Source of the DNA: a virus | Virus record (IMG/VR): IMGVR_UViG_3300017742_000022 | Location: 1-46,052 of that record | Length of the DNA: 46,052 bases | Direction: 5' to 3' (one strand) | Shown: positions 8,733 through 14,929 of the stretch, piece by piece | How positions within the stretch are numbered: position 1 is the first letter of the stretch | Layout of the letters: the number at the start of each line of letters is the position of its first letter | Notes under the pieces: model-generated | The model's database searches: none | What the model was told of the DNA's origin: nothing | The model's input: only the letters and a program-made list of their open reading frames with translations | Position numbers and translations under genes: made by a program

Positions 8733-10285
8733 TGGAATACAATAATCCGAGCGAAATAGTAAAAACGCTCACTTTCGGCAGTGATGCTAAAAAACAAATT
8801 ATCCAAGGCGTTGAAAAATTATCAAATGCTGTAAAGAGCACATTAGGAGCTTCAGGTAAATGCGTAATATATGAAGACGCCCTTGGTAGACCGGTGATTA
8901 CAAAAGATGGTGTAACCGTTGCAGAAAGCGTAGTCTTATTACATCCGGTTGAAAACATAGGGGCAACCTTAATAAAGGAAGCCGCTAGCAATACCGTAAA
9001 AGAAGCTGGAGACGGAACAACAACATCAACTGTGTTAGCGCATTCGTTGTTAAAAATTGCAAACAAAAAATTAGATGAAGAAGAAGTTAGAGAACTTAAA
9101 GCAGGCATTATTAGTGGTGCTAACAAAGTTAAAATATATCTTGACAAGTCCAGTACTCAAGTTGAAGGCGAAATGCTTAAAAACGTTGCTATTATTAGCT
9201 GTAATAACGACGAAGAACTTGGAACCAAAATTGGACAAGCTTACGAAAAAGTTGGGAAAAATGGCGTCGTATTAATGGAAGAGTCTGATACAAATGAAAC
9301 TTATGTTGAGTTTGTTGATGGCGCACAATTCGATAGTGGATTAAAATCTCCTCATTTAGCTACAGACGTAAACAAAGGGGTAGCTGTATTAGAAAACCCG
9401 TACGTGCTTATAGTATCCTCGCCAATACCAAACATTAGGAGGGTGCAGAATATATTGGAGCATGTTATAAAACAAAAAAGAAGTTTACTAATTGTAGCAG
9501 ACGTAGAGCAACAGCCATATGCAACACTTTTAGCAAACAAGGTTAAGGGTAATATAAAAGTTAACATAGTAGACCCTCCGGGTTTTGGCCCTACTAAGCA
9601 GCAAACAATTGAGGACTTAGCTTTACTCACTAACGCGGTAATAATAAACGAAGAGTTAGGGGACGATTTAGATCTTATAGACCCTAATGTATTAGGCAGC
9701 GCATTTAAAGCTGTTACGGACGATAAAAACACTGTACTGCAAGTTGGTGAAGCTAGTGAAGAAATTGCTTTACGTATAATTGACGTAGAAAAACAAATAG
9801 AAGAAGAATCTAACCCATTTTTTAAGAAAAAGCTAGAACAAAGATTGTCTATGCTAACCGGTCAGGTTGGAATAGTATACGTTGGAGCAGACTCCAAAGT
9901 TGAGCTTAAAGAAAAAAAGGACCGTGTTGAAGACGCGATACACGCGACAAAAGCTGCCTATAAAGAAGGAATTGTTGCTGGGGGTGGCGTTGCTTTGTTA
10001 AATGCTTCTAAATTAATTAAACCCAAAAACAAGGGTGAAGAGGTATTGCTTGAGGCTATTAAAGAGCCTTACCATATTATATTGGAAAATGCCGGTATCA
10101 ACATTGTTTATCCTCAAATTAAAAATAGAGGCATAGATGTTAAAACAGGCAAAGATGTTAATATGATAAAAGCAGGGATTATAGATCCAGTGTTAGTTAC
10201 TAAGTCTGCATTAAAAAATGCTGTAAGTGTGGTAACAACTATAATATCTGCCGATTGTGTAATAAGCAATAAAAGACTAGCATAA
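8732..10285 (+). CDS. groEL: Phage-encoded GroEL-type chaperonin (Hsp60)
   Basis: A 517-residue group I chaperonin, a little shorter than bacterial GroEL (about 548). It should form an ATP-driven folding chamber in the cytoplasm. Equatorial ATP-site features are present: TLGASG (residues 37-42, canonical TLGPKG), ITKDG with D59, GDGTTT with D94 and VEDAIHAT with D401, corresponding to E. coli D52, D87 and D398. VAGGGVAL is also conserved. The apical polypeptide- and GroES-binding surface is altered: GLKSPHL (203-209) replaces E. coli GYLSPYF. The Gly-Gly-Met tail is absent. The stop overlaps the groES start by one base. It probably folds phage virion proteins; that is inference. Confidence 0.95.
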   Translation: MEYNNPSEIVKTLTFGSDAKKQIIQGVEKLSNAVKSTLGASGKCVIYEDALGRPVITKDGVTVAESVVLLHPVENIGATLIKEAASNTVKEAGDGTTTSTVLAHSLLKIANKKLDEEEVRELKAGIISGANKVKIYLDKSSTQVEGEMLKNVAIISCNNDEELGTKIGQAYEKVGKNGVVLMEESDTNETYVEFVDGAQFDSGLKSPHLATDVNKGVAVLENPYVLIVSSPIPNIRRVQNILEHVIKQKRSLLIVADVEQQPYATLLANKVKGNIKVNIVDPPGFGPTKQQTIEDLALLTNAVIINEELGDDLDLIDPNVLGSAFKAVTDDKNTVLQVGEASEEIALRIIDVEKQIEEESNPFFKKKLEQRLSMLTGQVGIVYVGADSKVELKEKKDRVEDAIHATKAAYKEGIVAGGGVALLNASKLIKPKNKGEEVLLEAIKEPYHIILENAGINIVYPQIKNRGIDVKTGKDVNMIKAGIIDPVLVTKSALKNAVSVVTTIISADCVISNKRLA

Positions 10286-10545
10286 TGAAAGCAATAAACC
10301 ATTTTGTAATAGTCAACAAGATAAAAGAGGCGCCGAAAAAAGTAGGAGGTCTTGAATTAACGGAAAAGCAGAATAAAGACGTAAGATATATAAAAGGCGA
10401 GGTACTTAGTGTGGGAGACCAAGTAAAAGAATTAGTTTCTGAAGGTGATATTGTAAGATATGACAAACACGCTGGGCACGGCATTGAATGGCAAGAAAAT
10501 TTGTATTACGTTATAAAGATTACTGATATAGTGCTTGTGGAATGA
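10285..10545 (+). CDS. groES: Phage-encoded GroES-type co-chaperonin
   Basis: An 86-residue cpn10, somewhat shorter than bacterial GroES (97). Visible features are the N-terminal strand FVIVNKI, the mobile loop with GGLEL (E. coli GGIVL; L23 and L25 occupy the GroEL-contacting positions), KGEVLSVGD, the GDIVRYD strand and a C-terminal YVIKITDIVLVE. It should cap the GroEL-like ring encoded immediately upstream; TAATG couples the two genes. The order groEL then groES is reversed from the usual bacterial operon. It overlaps the next gene by 4 bases. Confidence 0.9.
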   Translation: MKAINHFVIVNKIKEAPKKVGGLELTEKQNKDVRYIKGEVLSVGDQVKELVSEGDIVRYDKHAGHGIEWQENLYYVIKITDIVLVE

Positions 10546-10982
10546 TTTTAACGCCCTCGGACTTACAGCAAATGAATTTACTTAAGTATTACAGGCTCAT
10601 AAGAAAATGGGCTTGTAAAACTTATAATTTAAAAGATGCTGATTTAGAATTGCTTATTTACTTAGATTGCAAAAAGCGATTTACACGTAATAATTTTATT
10701 GAAGGAGCGTACACCTATAGCTGGGATAAAAACCGATGGGAACGTCTTCGCAAAGAAGGTTGGATAGATGTTTGGCGGGAGCGCAACAGAACCACGATGA
10801 AGTATGCAATATATAAGACATCGTTTAAATGCCAAACTTTAATTAAAAGAATATACAGAATAATGTTGGCTGAAGAGGATTTGCCAACGTCTGAAAGAAG
10901 TACATTTTATAAAAACAAAACATATACTGATAAAGTTTATAACAAAGCTATTGACGATATGATTAAAGATAAAGAAAGATAA
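10542..10982 (+). CDS. Winged-helix-like conserved phage protein
   Basis: A 146-residue basic protein with probable helices then a wing. The segments LLIYLDCKKRFTRNNF and WDKNRWERLRKEGWI, followed by a strand-turn-strand (VWRERNRTTMKYAIY), are laid out as in winged-helix DNA-binding domains of the MarR type. The C-terminal part (RIYRIMLAEEDLP) is helical. I believe homologues are common in environmental phages, with no established function. It overlaps groES by ATGA and sits ahead of a set of small virion-like proteins. It might be a late regulator or DNA-binding virion component; both are inference. Confidence 0.55.
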   Translation: MILTPSDLQQMNLLKYYRLIRKWACKTYNLKDADLELLIYLDCKKRFTRNNFIEGAYTYSWDKNRWERLRKEGWIDVWRERNRTTMKYAIYKTSFKCQTLIKRIYRIMLAEEDLPTSERSTFYKNKTYTDKVYNKAIDDMIKDKER

Positions 10983-10984
10983 TT

Positions 10985-11143
10985 ATGGCGTATAAAGGAT
11001 ACAAAGGATGTGGCCCAAACAAATTAGGAGCACCAAAGTCACCGGCTAAAATAGCTCCATTAGTTGCTGCATTAGCACCTGCTTTAGTTAAAGGCGCTGC
11101 AGGAGCGTTAGCTGGAAAGTTAATGGGCGGTAAAAAAGAATAA
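10985..11143 (+). CDS. 52-aa small Ala/Gly-rich protein with hydrophobic segment
   Basis: A 159-base gene between the winged-helix-like gene (2 bases upstream) and the next gene (one-base TAATG overlap). It encodes a GYKGCGPNKLGAPKSPAK head, then an Ala/Leu/Val-rich stretch (residues about 27-46) and GGKKE end. The hydrophobic stretch could be an amphipathic or membrane helix. The SPAK motif recalls SPxK motifs in several neighbours. The function is unknown. The tight spacing is the main support for it being real. Confidence 0.6.
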   Translation: MAYKGYKGCGPNKLGAPKSPAKIAPLVAALAPALVKGAAGALAGKLMGGKKE

Positions 11144-11520
11144 TGGCATTTAAGTTAAAGTCTAAAGGAGAAGTATTTGGCATCAACGAAGAACTGTCTG
11201 AGTTTGGTAGACCGGTGTTTGAAAAATCTTTAGACAATGGGGTTATAGCTGAAGCGAATAGAGACGGCACTACTTTTATAAACAAAAATGTTTCTGCTCA
11301 ACAAAAGAAAGAAGCGGTAGATCACGAAAACGTACACCACGATCAAATGCTTCAAAATAGATTGCAATATAGTAATGAGGAAGTGATTTGGAAAAAAGAC
11401 ACCAGATCTCCTGCTAGAAAATACGAAAGAGTTGGAGGAGCGCTTTTTAGTGCGGGCCAAAAGCTACAAGAAGGACACGCTTCATTTGAGTGGGAAGATG
11501 AAGCTTATAAAAACGATTAA
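11143..11520 (+). CDS. Small zincin-like protein (HEXXH)
   Basis: A 125-residue protein. H61-E62-N63-V64-H65 forms an HEXXH metallopeptidase motif within AVDHENVHHDQM. A downstream FEWEDEAY near the C-terminus could supply a glutamate as the third zinc ligand, as in gluzincin-type small proteins. The first residues (MAFKLKSKGEVFG) resemble starts of other small phage proteins. No signal peptide is visible. It may be a virion-associated or cytoplasmic peptidase, perhaps acting in virion maturation; no maturation protease is otherwise obvious in the head block. The motif is seen; the activity is inferred. Confidence 0.65.
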   Translation: MAFKLKSKGEVFGINEELSEFGRPVFEKSLDNGVIAEANRDGTTFINKNVSAQQKKEAVDHENVHHDQMLQNRLQYSNEEVIWKKDTRSPARKYERVGGALFSAGQKLQEGHASFEWEDEAYKND

Positions 11521-11521
11521 A

Positions 11522-11827
11522 ATGAAAGCAACACCTATAACACAAAAATGTAAAAGTTCACCAATGAAGATGAACATGGCTTTGGTAGAGGGAAACGCCC
11601 AAACTTTAGATAGATTTGAAGATTCTATAGGAGGTATGGTTAGCACGGCCCTTGATAAGGATAAAAAAACTCAGCAAGTAGCCCCAGAAAAAGCAGCTAC
11701 AGCCGAGCCACCGAAGGTAGACTATACTAAAAAATTTAAAGAAATGGGGGAAGATCTATCTAAAAAAGATTTTAACATAGAAGTACCCGATATGTCAACA
11801 GCAATAAAAAACCTATCTGGATTTTAA
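11522..11827 (+). CDS. Small basic-head protein with SPMKM motif
   Basis: A 101-residue protein. I chose the ATG at 11522, 1 base after the previous stop, over an earlier in-frame one at 11432 that would overlap the HEXXH gene by 89 bases. The N-terminus (KATPITQKCKSSPMKMNMALVEG) carries the SPxK motif also present in neighbours. The rest is Lys/Asp/Glu-rich and probably partly disordered and helical, ending in MSTAIKNLSGF. There are no catalytic motifs. It may be a minor virion protein; the function is unknown. Confidence 0.6.
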   Translation: MKATPITQKCKSSPMKMNMALVEGNAQTLDRFEDSIGGMVSTALDKDKKTQQVAPEKAATAEPPKVDYTKKFKEMGEDLSKKDFNIEVPDMSTAIKNLSGF

Positions 11828-11838
11828 AAACTAACAAA

Positions 11839-12804
11839 ATGAATAAACCAATCACATCAAGAGTGCAGCACGCTACAGACAAAGGCATGGTTCGCCAACC
11901 GCTTTTAAACATGGGCTCACCTGTAAAACAAAAAGTAAAGCTTGAAAACAAAGCTAAAGAAACTATAGAGCAAACCGACTCTTATCAAGGCGGCAAACTA
12001 GGCGTTCAAACATCAAGAACTACAGTTAAGCCGGATAAGCTTGTAAAAGGCAAAGAAATAATGAAGAAGGTTAACACGGACACTTATGATGGCTCTGGTG
12101 GGTATGCTTCTAACGAGGATTGGAACGCGTTCTTAAAAACACCTAAAGGAAAAGAGTACTTAGAGAAAAACACTAAGGAGGTTGGCACAGGAACATACGA
12201 GCCTGATACTTACACTCCAGGTACTACAACTAAAACTACAGATTTTAATTCATACAAAGTAGCTGTTAAGGGTGATGCTAAACGACCATGGCAAAGACGG
12301 TTTGACAACAGAGCTATTAAGATTGGCGGAAGAGAAACTAGACAGGCTGGAAATAAAATTGATAAAACAAATAGAAAGCTTAGCGAATACGCTAAATACG
12401 ATACGAATAAAGATGGTAAATTTAGCGCGGCAGAAAAAAACGTTATGGGCAAAGGCGGATTTTTAGGTTTAGGTAAATCACAAAAAAAGTTTGAAAAACT
12501 CGGGCGAAAGCTTGCTGAAAACAAGGCGGAATATGAAGGGTTTAAAGGTGGTAGAGATGCTGCTATTGCCCAATCTAAACAATCAGTTGGCAAAGGCGGT
12601 AAAATTGATTTAGGCGAAAGAGATGCTCGTTTAAGCGATGCAGGTGGGTTTGATAAGCAGAAAGCGGCATTATCAAGCGCAGCTAATATGAAAAGCAGCC
12701 CTTATAAAATGATGCCTAAAAGCCCAGCTATGAAAGCTTTAATTGGTAATCAGAAAAATTTGCCAGACGCTTTAAAACAAAAAATCTTAAATTCAAAAGG
12801 ATAA
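11839..12804 (+). CDS. Lys-rich virion-like protein with EF-hand loop
   Basis: A 321-residue, strongly basic protein with low-complexity regions. Residues 188-199 read DTNKDGKFSAAE, a complete EF-hand calcium-binding loop with acidic or amide residues at positions 1, 3 and 5, glycine at 6 and glutamate at 12. Flanking Lys/Ala/Glu-rich helices (RKLSEYAKY, LGRKLAENKAEYEG) fit a helix-loop-helix. It has several SPxK-like motifs (GSPVKQK, SSPYKMM, KSPAMK). I do not recognise a family. It is probably a structural or packaged protein, judged by position among similar small basic proteins. The leader is AAAACTAACAAAATG. Confidence 0.6.
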   Translation: MNKPITSRVQHATDKGMVRQPLLNMGSPVKQKVKLENKAKETIEQTDSYQGGKLGVQTSRTTVKPDKLVKGKEIMKKVNTDTYDGSGGYASNEDWNAFLKTPKGKEYLEKNTKEVGTGTYEPDTYTPGTTTKTTDFNSYKVAVKGDAKRPWQRRFDNRAIKIGGRETRQAGNKIDKTNRKLSEYAKYDTNKDGKFSAAEKNVMGKGGFLGLGKSQKKFEKLGRKLAENKAEYEGFKGGRDAAIAQSKQSVGKGGKIDLGERDARLSDAGGFDKQKAALSSAANMKSSPYKMMPKSPAMKALIGNQKNLPDALKQKILNSKG

Positions 12805-12808
12805 TATT

Positions 12809-13105
12809 ATGGCTTATATTCAAAACTCCCCGTTTAAAAAAAGCGGGGCTTGGGCCAGAAAAGAAGGTCAATCAGAAACTGGAGGGCTCAACCAAAAAGG
12901 TGTTGACGCTTACAGAAGGGAAAACCCGGGATCTAAATTAAAAACAGCAGTAACAACTAAGCCTTCTAAATTAAAACCAGGTAGCAAGGCCGCTAAGCGT
13001 AGAAAATCATTTTGCGCTAGAATGAGTGGTGTAAAAGGTCCAATGAAAAAACCAAACGGTAAACCAACAAGAAAGGCTTTAGCGTTAAGAAAATGGAATT
13101 GCTAA
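12809..13105 (+). CDS. Conserved small phage protein, DUF6321-like
   Basis: A 98-residue very basic protein. The segments WARKEGQSETGGLNQKG, RRENPGSKLK, KRRKSFCARMSG and ALALRKWNC match a small protein family I know from many phages (recalled as DUF6321; the name is from memory). Three blocks rich in Arg/Lys with Gly suggest DNA or RNA binding. The N-terminal NSPFKKSG again shows the SPxK motif. The function is not established. It ends by TAATG overlap with the next small gene. Confidence 0.7.
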   Translation: MAYIQNSPFKKSGAWARKEGQSETGGLNQKGVDAYRRENPGSKLKTAVTTKPSKLKPGSKAAKRRKSFCARMSGVKGPMKKPNGKPTRKALALRKWNC

Positions 13106-13245
13106 TGGAACTGAAAGGATTAGGGGATACTATAGAAAAATTTACAAAAGCAACCGGAATAAAAAAGCTGGCTGATAAAATCCCCGGCGGGTGCGGTTGC
13201 AATAAAAGAAAAGAGAAGTTAAATAAAATGTTTCCATACAAATGA
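13105..13245 (+). CDS. 46-aa conserved phage protein with CGC motif
   Basis: A 141-base gene with overlaps at both ends (TAATG upstream, ATGA downstream). It encodes GLGDTIEKFTKATGIKKLAD, then GGCGCNKRKEKLNKMFPYK. The pattern of a helix, a Cys-Gly-Cys turn and a basic helix ending in LNKxFPY is one I recognise from many phages, always small and uncharacterised. The two cysteines could bind metal or form a disulphide. It directly precedes the holin-like gene; the function is unknown. Confidence 0.65.
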   Translation: MELKGLGDTIEKFTKATGIKKLADKIPGGCGCNKRKEKLNKMFPYK

Positions 13246-13643
13246 AAAAAATTTGGGAATGGCTTACGGGATCAGTAATAAAAGAAGTAGGGCAGGTTTT
13301 AGATAATCTTACTACAACAAAAGAGGAAAAACTAGAAGCCCAAAGGCTAATTACAGAAATCCTTGAAAAAGCCGACAAGGAAGCACAAGAGCAAGTTACT
13401 AGAAGATGGGAATCGGATATGAACTCAGACTCCTTCCTTTCAAAGAACATAAGGCCAATGGTGCTTATATATTTAACGGTTATATTTACCGCATTGTGTT
13501 TTTTTGATGGTAACATTGGGGAGTTTGCAATAACTGAAGAATATATACCAATTTTTCAATCTTTATTAATAACAGTATACGGGGCGTATTTTGTTGGGCG
13601 TACCTGGGAAAAAGCAAAAAAATCCAGCAATAACAAAAATTAA
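13242..13643 (+). CDS. Holin-like membrane protein (3TM-holin type)
   Basis: A 133-residue protein with an amphipathic or helical N-terminal half (residues 1-65, rich in Glu/Lys) and two clear hydrophobic segments at about 72-88 and 102-118, followed by a basic tail (GRTWEKAKKSS). The layout, with RPMVLIYL and QSLLITVYGAYFVGRTWEK, resembles the 3TM-holin family also associated with gene-transfer-agent release. It would permeabilise the inner membrane at lysis. It lies about 30 kb from the amidase, so a second, endolysin-linked membrane protein at 43871 competes for the role. Confidence 0.65.
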   Translation: MKKIWEWLTGSVIKEVGQVLDNLTTTKEEKLEAQRLITEILEKADKEAQEQVTRRWESDMNSDSFLSKNIRPMVLIYLTVIFTALCFFDGNIGEFAITEEYIPIFQSLLITVYGAYFVGRTWEKAKKSSNNKN

Positions 13644-13653
13644 ATTAAATAAA

Positions 13654-13914
13654 ATGAGTAAAGTAAAGGATTTAGTATCAAAAGTAGAAAACGGAGAACT
13701 CTCTGATTTGCAAGAACTTGTAAAAGCAATTAATCAGTATCAATTACAAATAGGTGGCCTAGAGGCACAAAAGCATGATTTATTGCATCAGTTAGTAGGT
13801 ATTAAGAAAAGCTTAAATGAACTTCAACAAAAGCTTGAAGATAAATACGGAAACGTTTCTATAGATATTCAAAGCGGAGAAATCAAAGAAAATGAATCTC
13901 CTAAGGAAGATTAG
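13654..13914 (+). CDS. Small coiled-coil protein
   Basis: An 86-residue protein. I chose the ATG at 13654 after the leader AAATTAAATAAA rather than an upstream in-frame start overlapping the holin. It is mostly a heptad-like helix (LQELVKAINQYQLQIGGLE, then HQLVGIKKSLNELQQKLEDKY) with an acidic tail (NESPKED). The pattern suggests a coiled-coil oligomer, perhaps a small scaffold or spanin-like accessory, but it has no signal or membrane segment. Its end overlaps the next gene by 23 bases. Confidence 0.6.
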   Translation: MSKVKDLVSKVENGELSDLQELVKAINQYQLQIGGLEAQKHDLLHQLVGIKKSLNELQQKLEDKYGNVSIDIQSGEIKENESPKED

Positions 13915-14110
13915 TATAGGAAAAGACTATAAAAATGACGCCATGCACTACTCTGTTGGACAGGAAGTGTATGGTGGTCATACTATAGTTAACATTATAG
14001 AGGAAGAACAAAAGTACTCTATCTATATACAAAAGGGAAATGACGTTATACCTTGGAAAGATTTTAATAAAAATATGGCAATAGCCATAGAATATAATAT
14101 AGATTATTAA
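13892..14110 (+). CDS. Conserved 72-aa phage protein
   Basis: A 72-residue protein opening MNLLRKISIGKDYKNDAMHY, followed by VGQEVYGGHTIVNI and a strand-rich remainder (YSIYIQKGNDVIPWKDF). I recognise this combination as widespread in environmental phages, always in small-gene clusters before the terminase; no function is known to me. The size and beta pattern suggest a small SH3-like barrel; that is inference. It overlaps its upstream gene by 23 bases and the next by TAATG. Confidence 0.55.
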   Translation: MNLLRKISIGKDYKNDAMHYSVGQEVYGGHTIVNIIEEEQKYSIYIQKGNDVIPWKDFNKNMAIAIEYNIDY

Positions 14111-14700
14111 TGCACGGTGTTTTTGATTTTGTTATAAAGCCAGTTAGCGAAAGATATAACAACTCTAAAACAATTGACAACACAGAACTAATATTAAATA
14201 CCGATTTACAGGATCATAATTTTGTTTCAAGAATAGGTATTGTAATGGGCTTGCCTATAAATAACCAAACAGGTATATGTTTAGGCGATGAAGTTATTGT
14301 GCATCATAACGTTTTTAGAAGATACAGAGATATTAGAGGTGTTGAAAAAAATAGCAGAAGCTATTATAAGGACGACTTATATTTTGTGAATGAGATGCAG
14401 ATATACGCTTATAAGCATATAATTAAGTGGATACCATTATCGGGATATAATTTTGTTGCTCCTATAAAAGAAGACAAAATGTTTTCTATTGATTTTGAAA
14501 AACCTTTAAAAGGCATATTAAAATATAAAGATCCAGCTTTAAAAAGTGTAGAGCCTGGTGATGTAGTCGGTTTCCGACCTGGTATGGAATATGAGTTTAT
14601 TATTAATAAACAAAAATTGTATCGCATACCAACCAATCAAATTACAATTAAATATGAATATCAAGGAAACGAAGAAGAATATAATCCAAGCTGGACATAA
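14110..14700 (+). CDS. Putative tandem GroES-fold (cpn10-like) protein
   Basis: A 196-residue protein that I read as two cpn10-like halves. Residues 1-105 show FDFVIKP, a loop with ELILN, RIGIVMGLP, GDEVIVHHNVFRRY and a closing FVNEMQIYAYK; this order matches GroES strand, mobile loop, core, dome and final strand. Residues 106-196 repeat it: GYNFVAPIK, a loop, KGILKY, EPGDVVGFRPGMEYEF and RIPTNQITIKYE. The segment VIVHHNVFRRY is one I have seen in conserved phage proteins without assigned function. It may act with the chaperonin at 8732 or assemble the terminase-portal. Overlaps: TAATG upstream, 47 bases with the next gene. Confidence 0.55.
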   Translation: MHGVFDFVIKPVSERYNNSKTIDNTELILNTDLQDHNFVSRIGIVMGLPINNQTGICLGDEVIVHHNVFRRYRDIRGVEKNSRSYYKDDLYFVNEMQIYAYKHIIKWIPLSGYNFVAPIKEDKMFSIDFEKPLKGILKYKDPALKSVEPGDVVGFRPGMEYEFIINKQKLYRIPTNQITIKYEYQGNEEEYNPSWT

Positions 14701-14929
14701 AGCGGTTGAGGAGTTAATCAAAGTAGCTAAAGAAGCTATTGTTGATTCAGACGATGACATCTCAGCCGATAGATTAAAAAACGCTGCTGCTACAAAAAAG
14801 TTAGCTATATTCGACGCTTTTGAAATACTTAATAGAATACAAGAAGAAGAAAATCTTTTGCTAGAAAAACCAAAAGAAGAGCCTTCTAAAAAAACTTTTA
14901 GCGGATTTGCTGAAAAAAGATCTAGATAA
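14654..14929 (+). CDS. Putative small terminase subunit
   Basis: A 91-residue helical protein beginning inside the end of the previous gene. I chose the ATG at 14654 (MNIKETKKNIIQAG) because the earlier alternative lies deep in that gene. It contains a helix pair (AVEELIKVAKEAIVDSDD, then ISADRLKNAAATKKLAIFDA) and a charged C-terminus (EEPSKKTFSGFAEKRSR). Its last base is the first base of terL (TAATG), the classical place for the small terminase subunit that recognises phage DNA. I believe homologues precede TerL in related phages. The assignment rests on position and helical character. Confidence 0.6.
   Translation: MNIKETKKNIIQAGHKAVEELIKVAKEAIVDSDDDISADRLKNAAATKKLAIFDAFEILNRIQEEENLLLEKPKEEPSKKTFSGFAEKRSR

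Noticed and set aside
8728-10484. Several minus-strand open frames opposite groEL and groES
   Set aside because: They oppose genes with unmistakable chaperonin motifs and have no family-like features or plausible leaders.
11432-11521. Longer start for the gene ending at 11827
   Set aside because: It would overlap the HEXXH gene by 89 bases, while the ATG at 11522 is one base after that gene's stop and begins a typical SPxK-type small protein.
13591-13653. Longer start for the coiled-coil gene ending at 13914
   Set aside because: It lies inside the holin-like gene, and the ATG at 13654 has the A/T-rich leader usual here.
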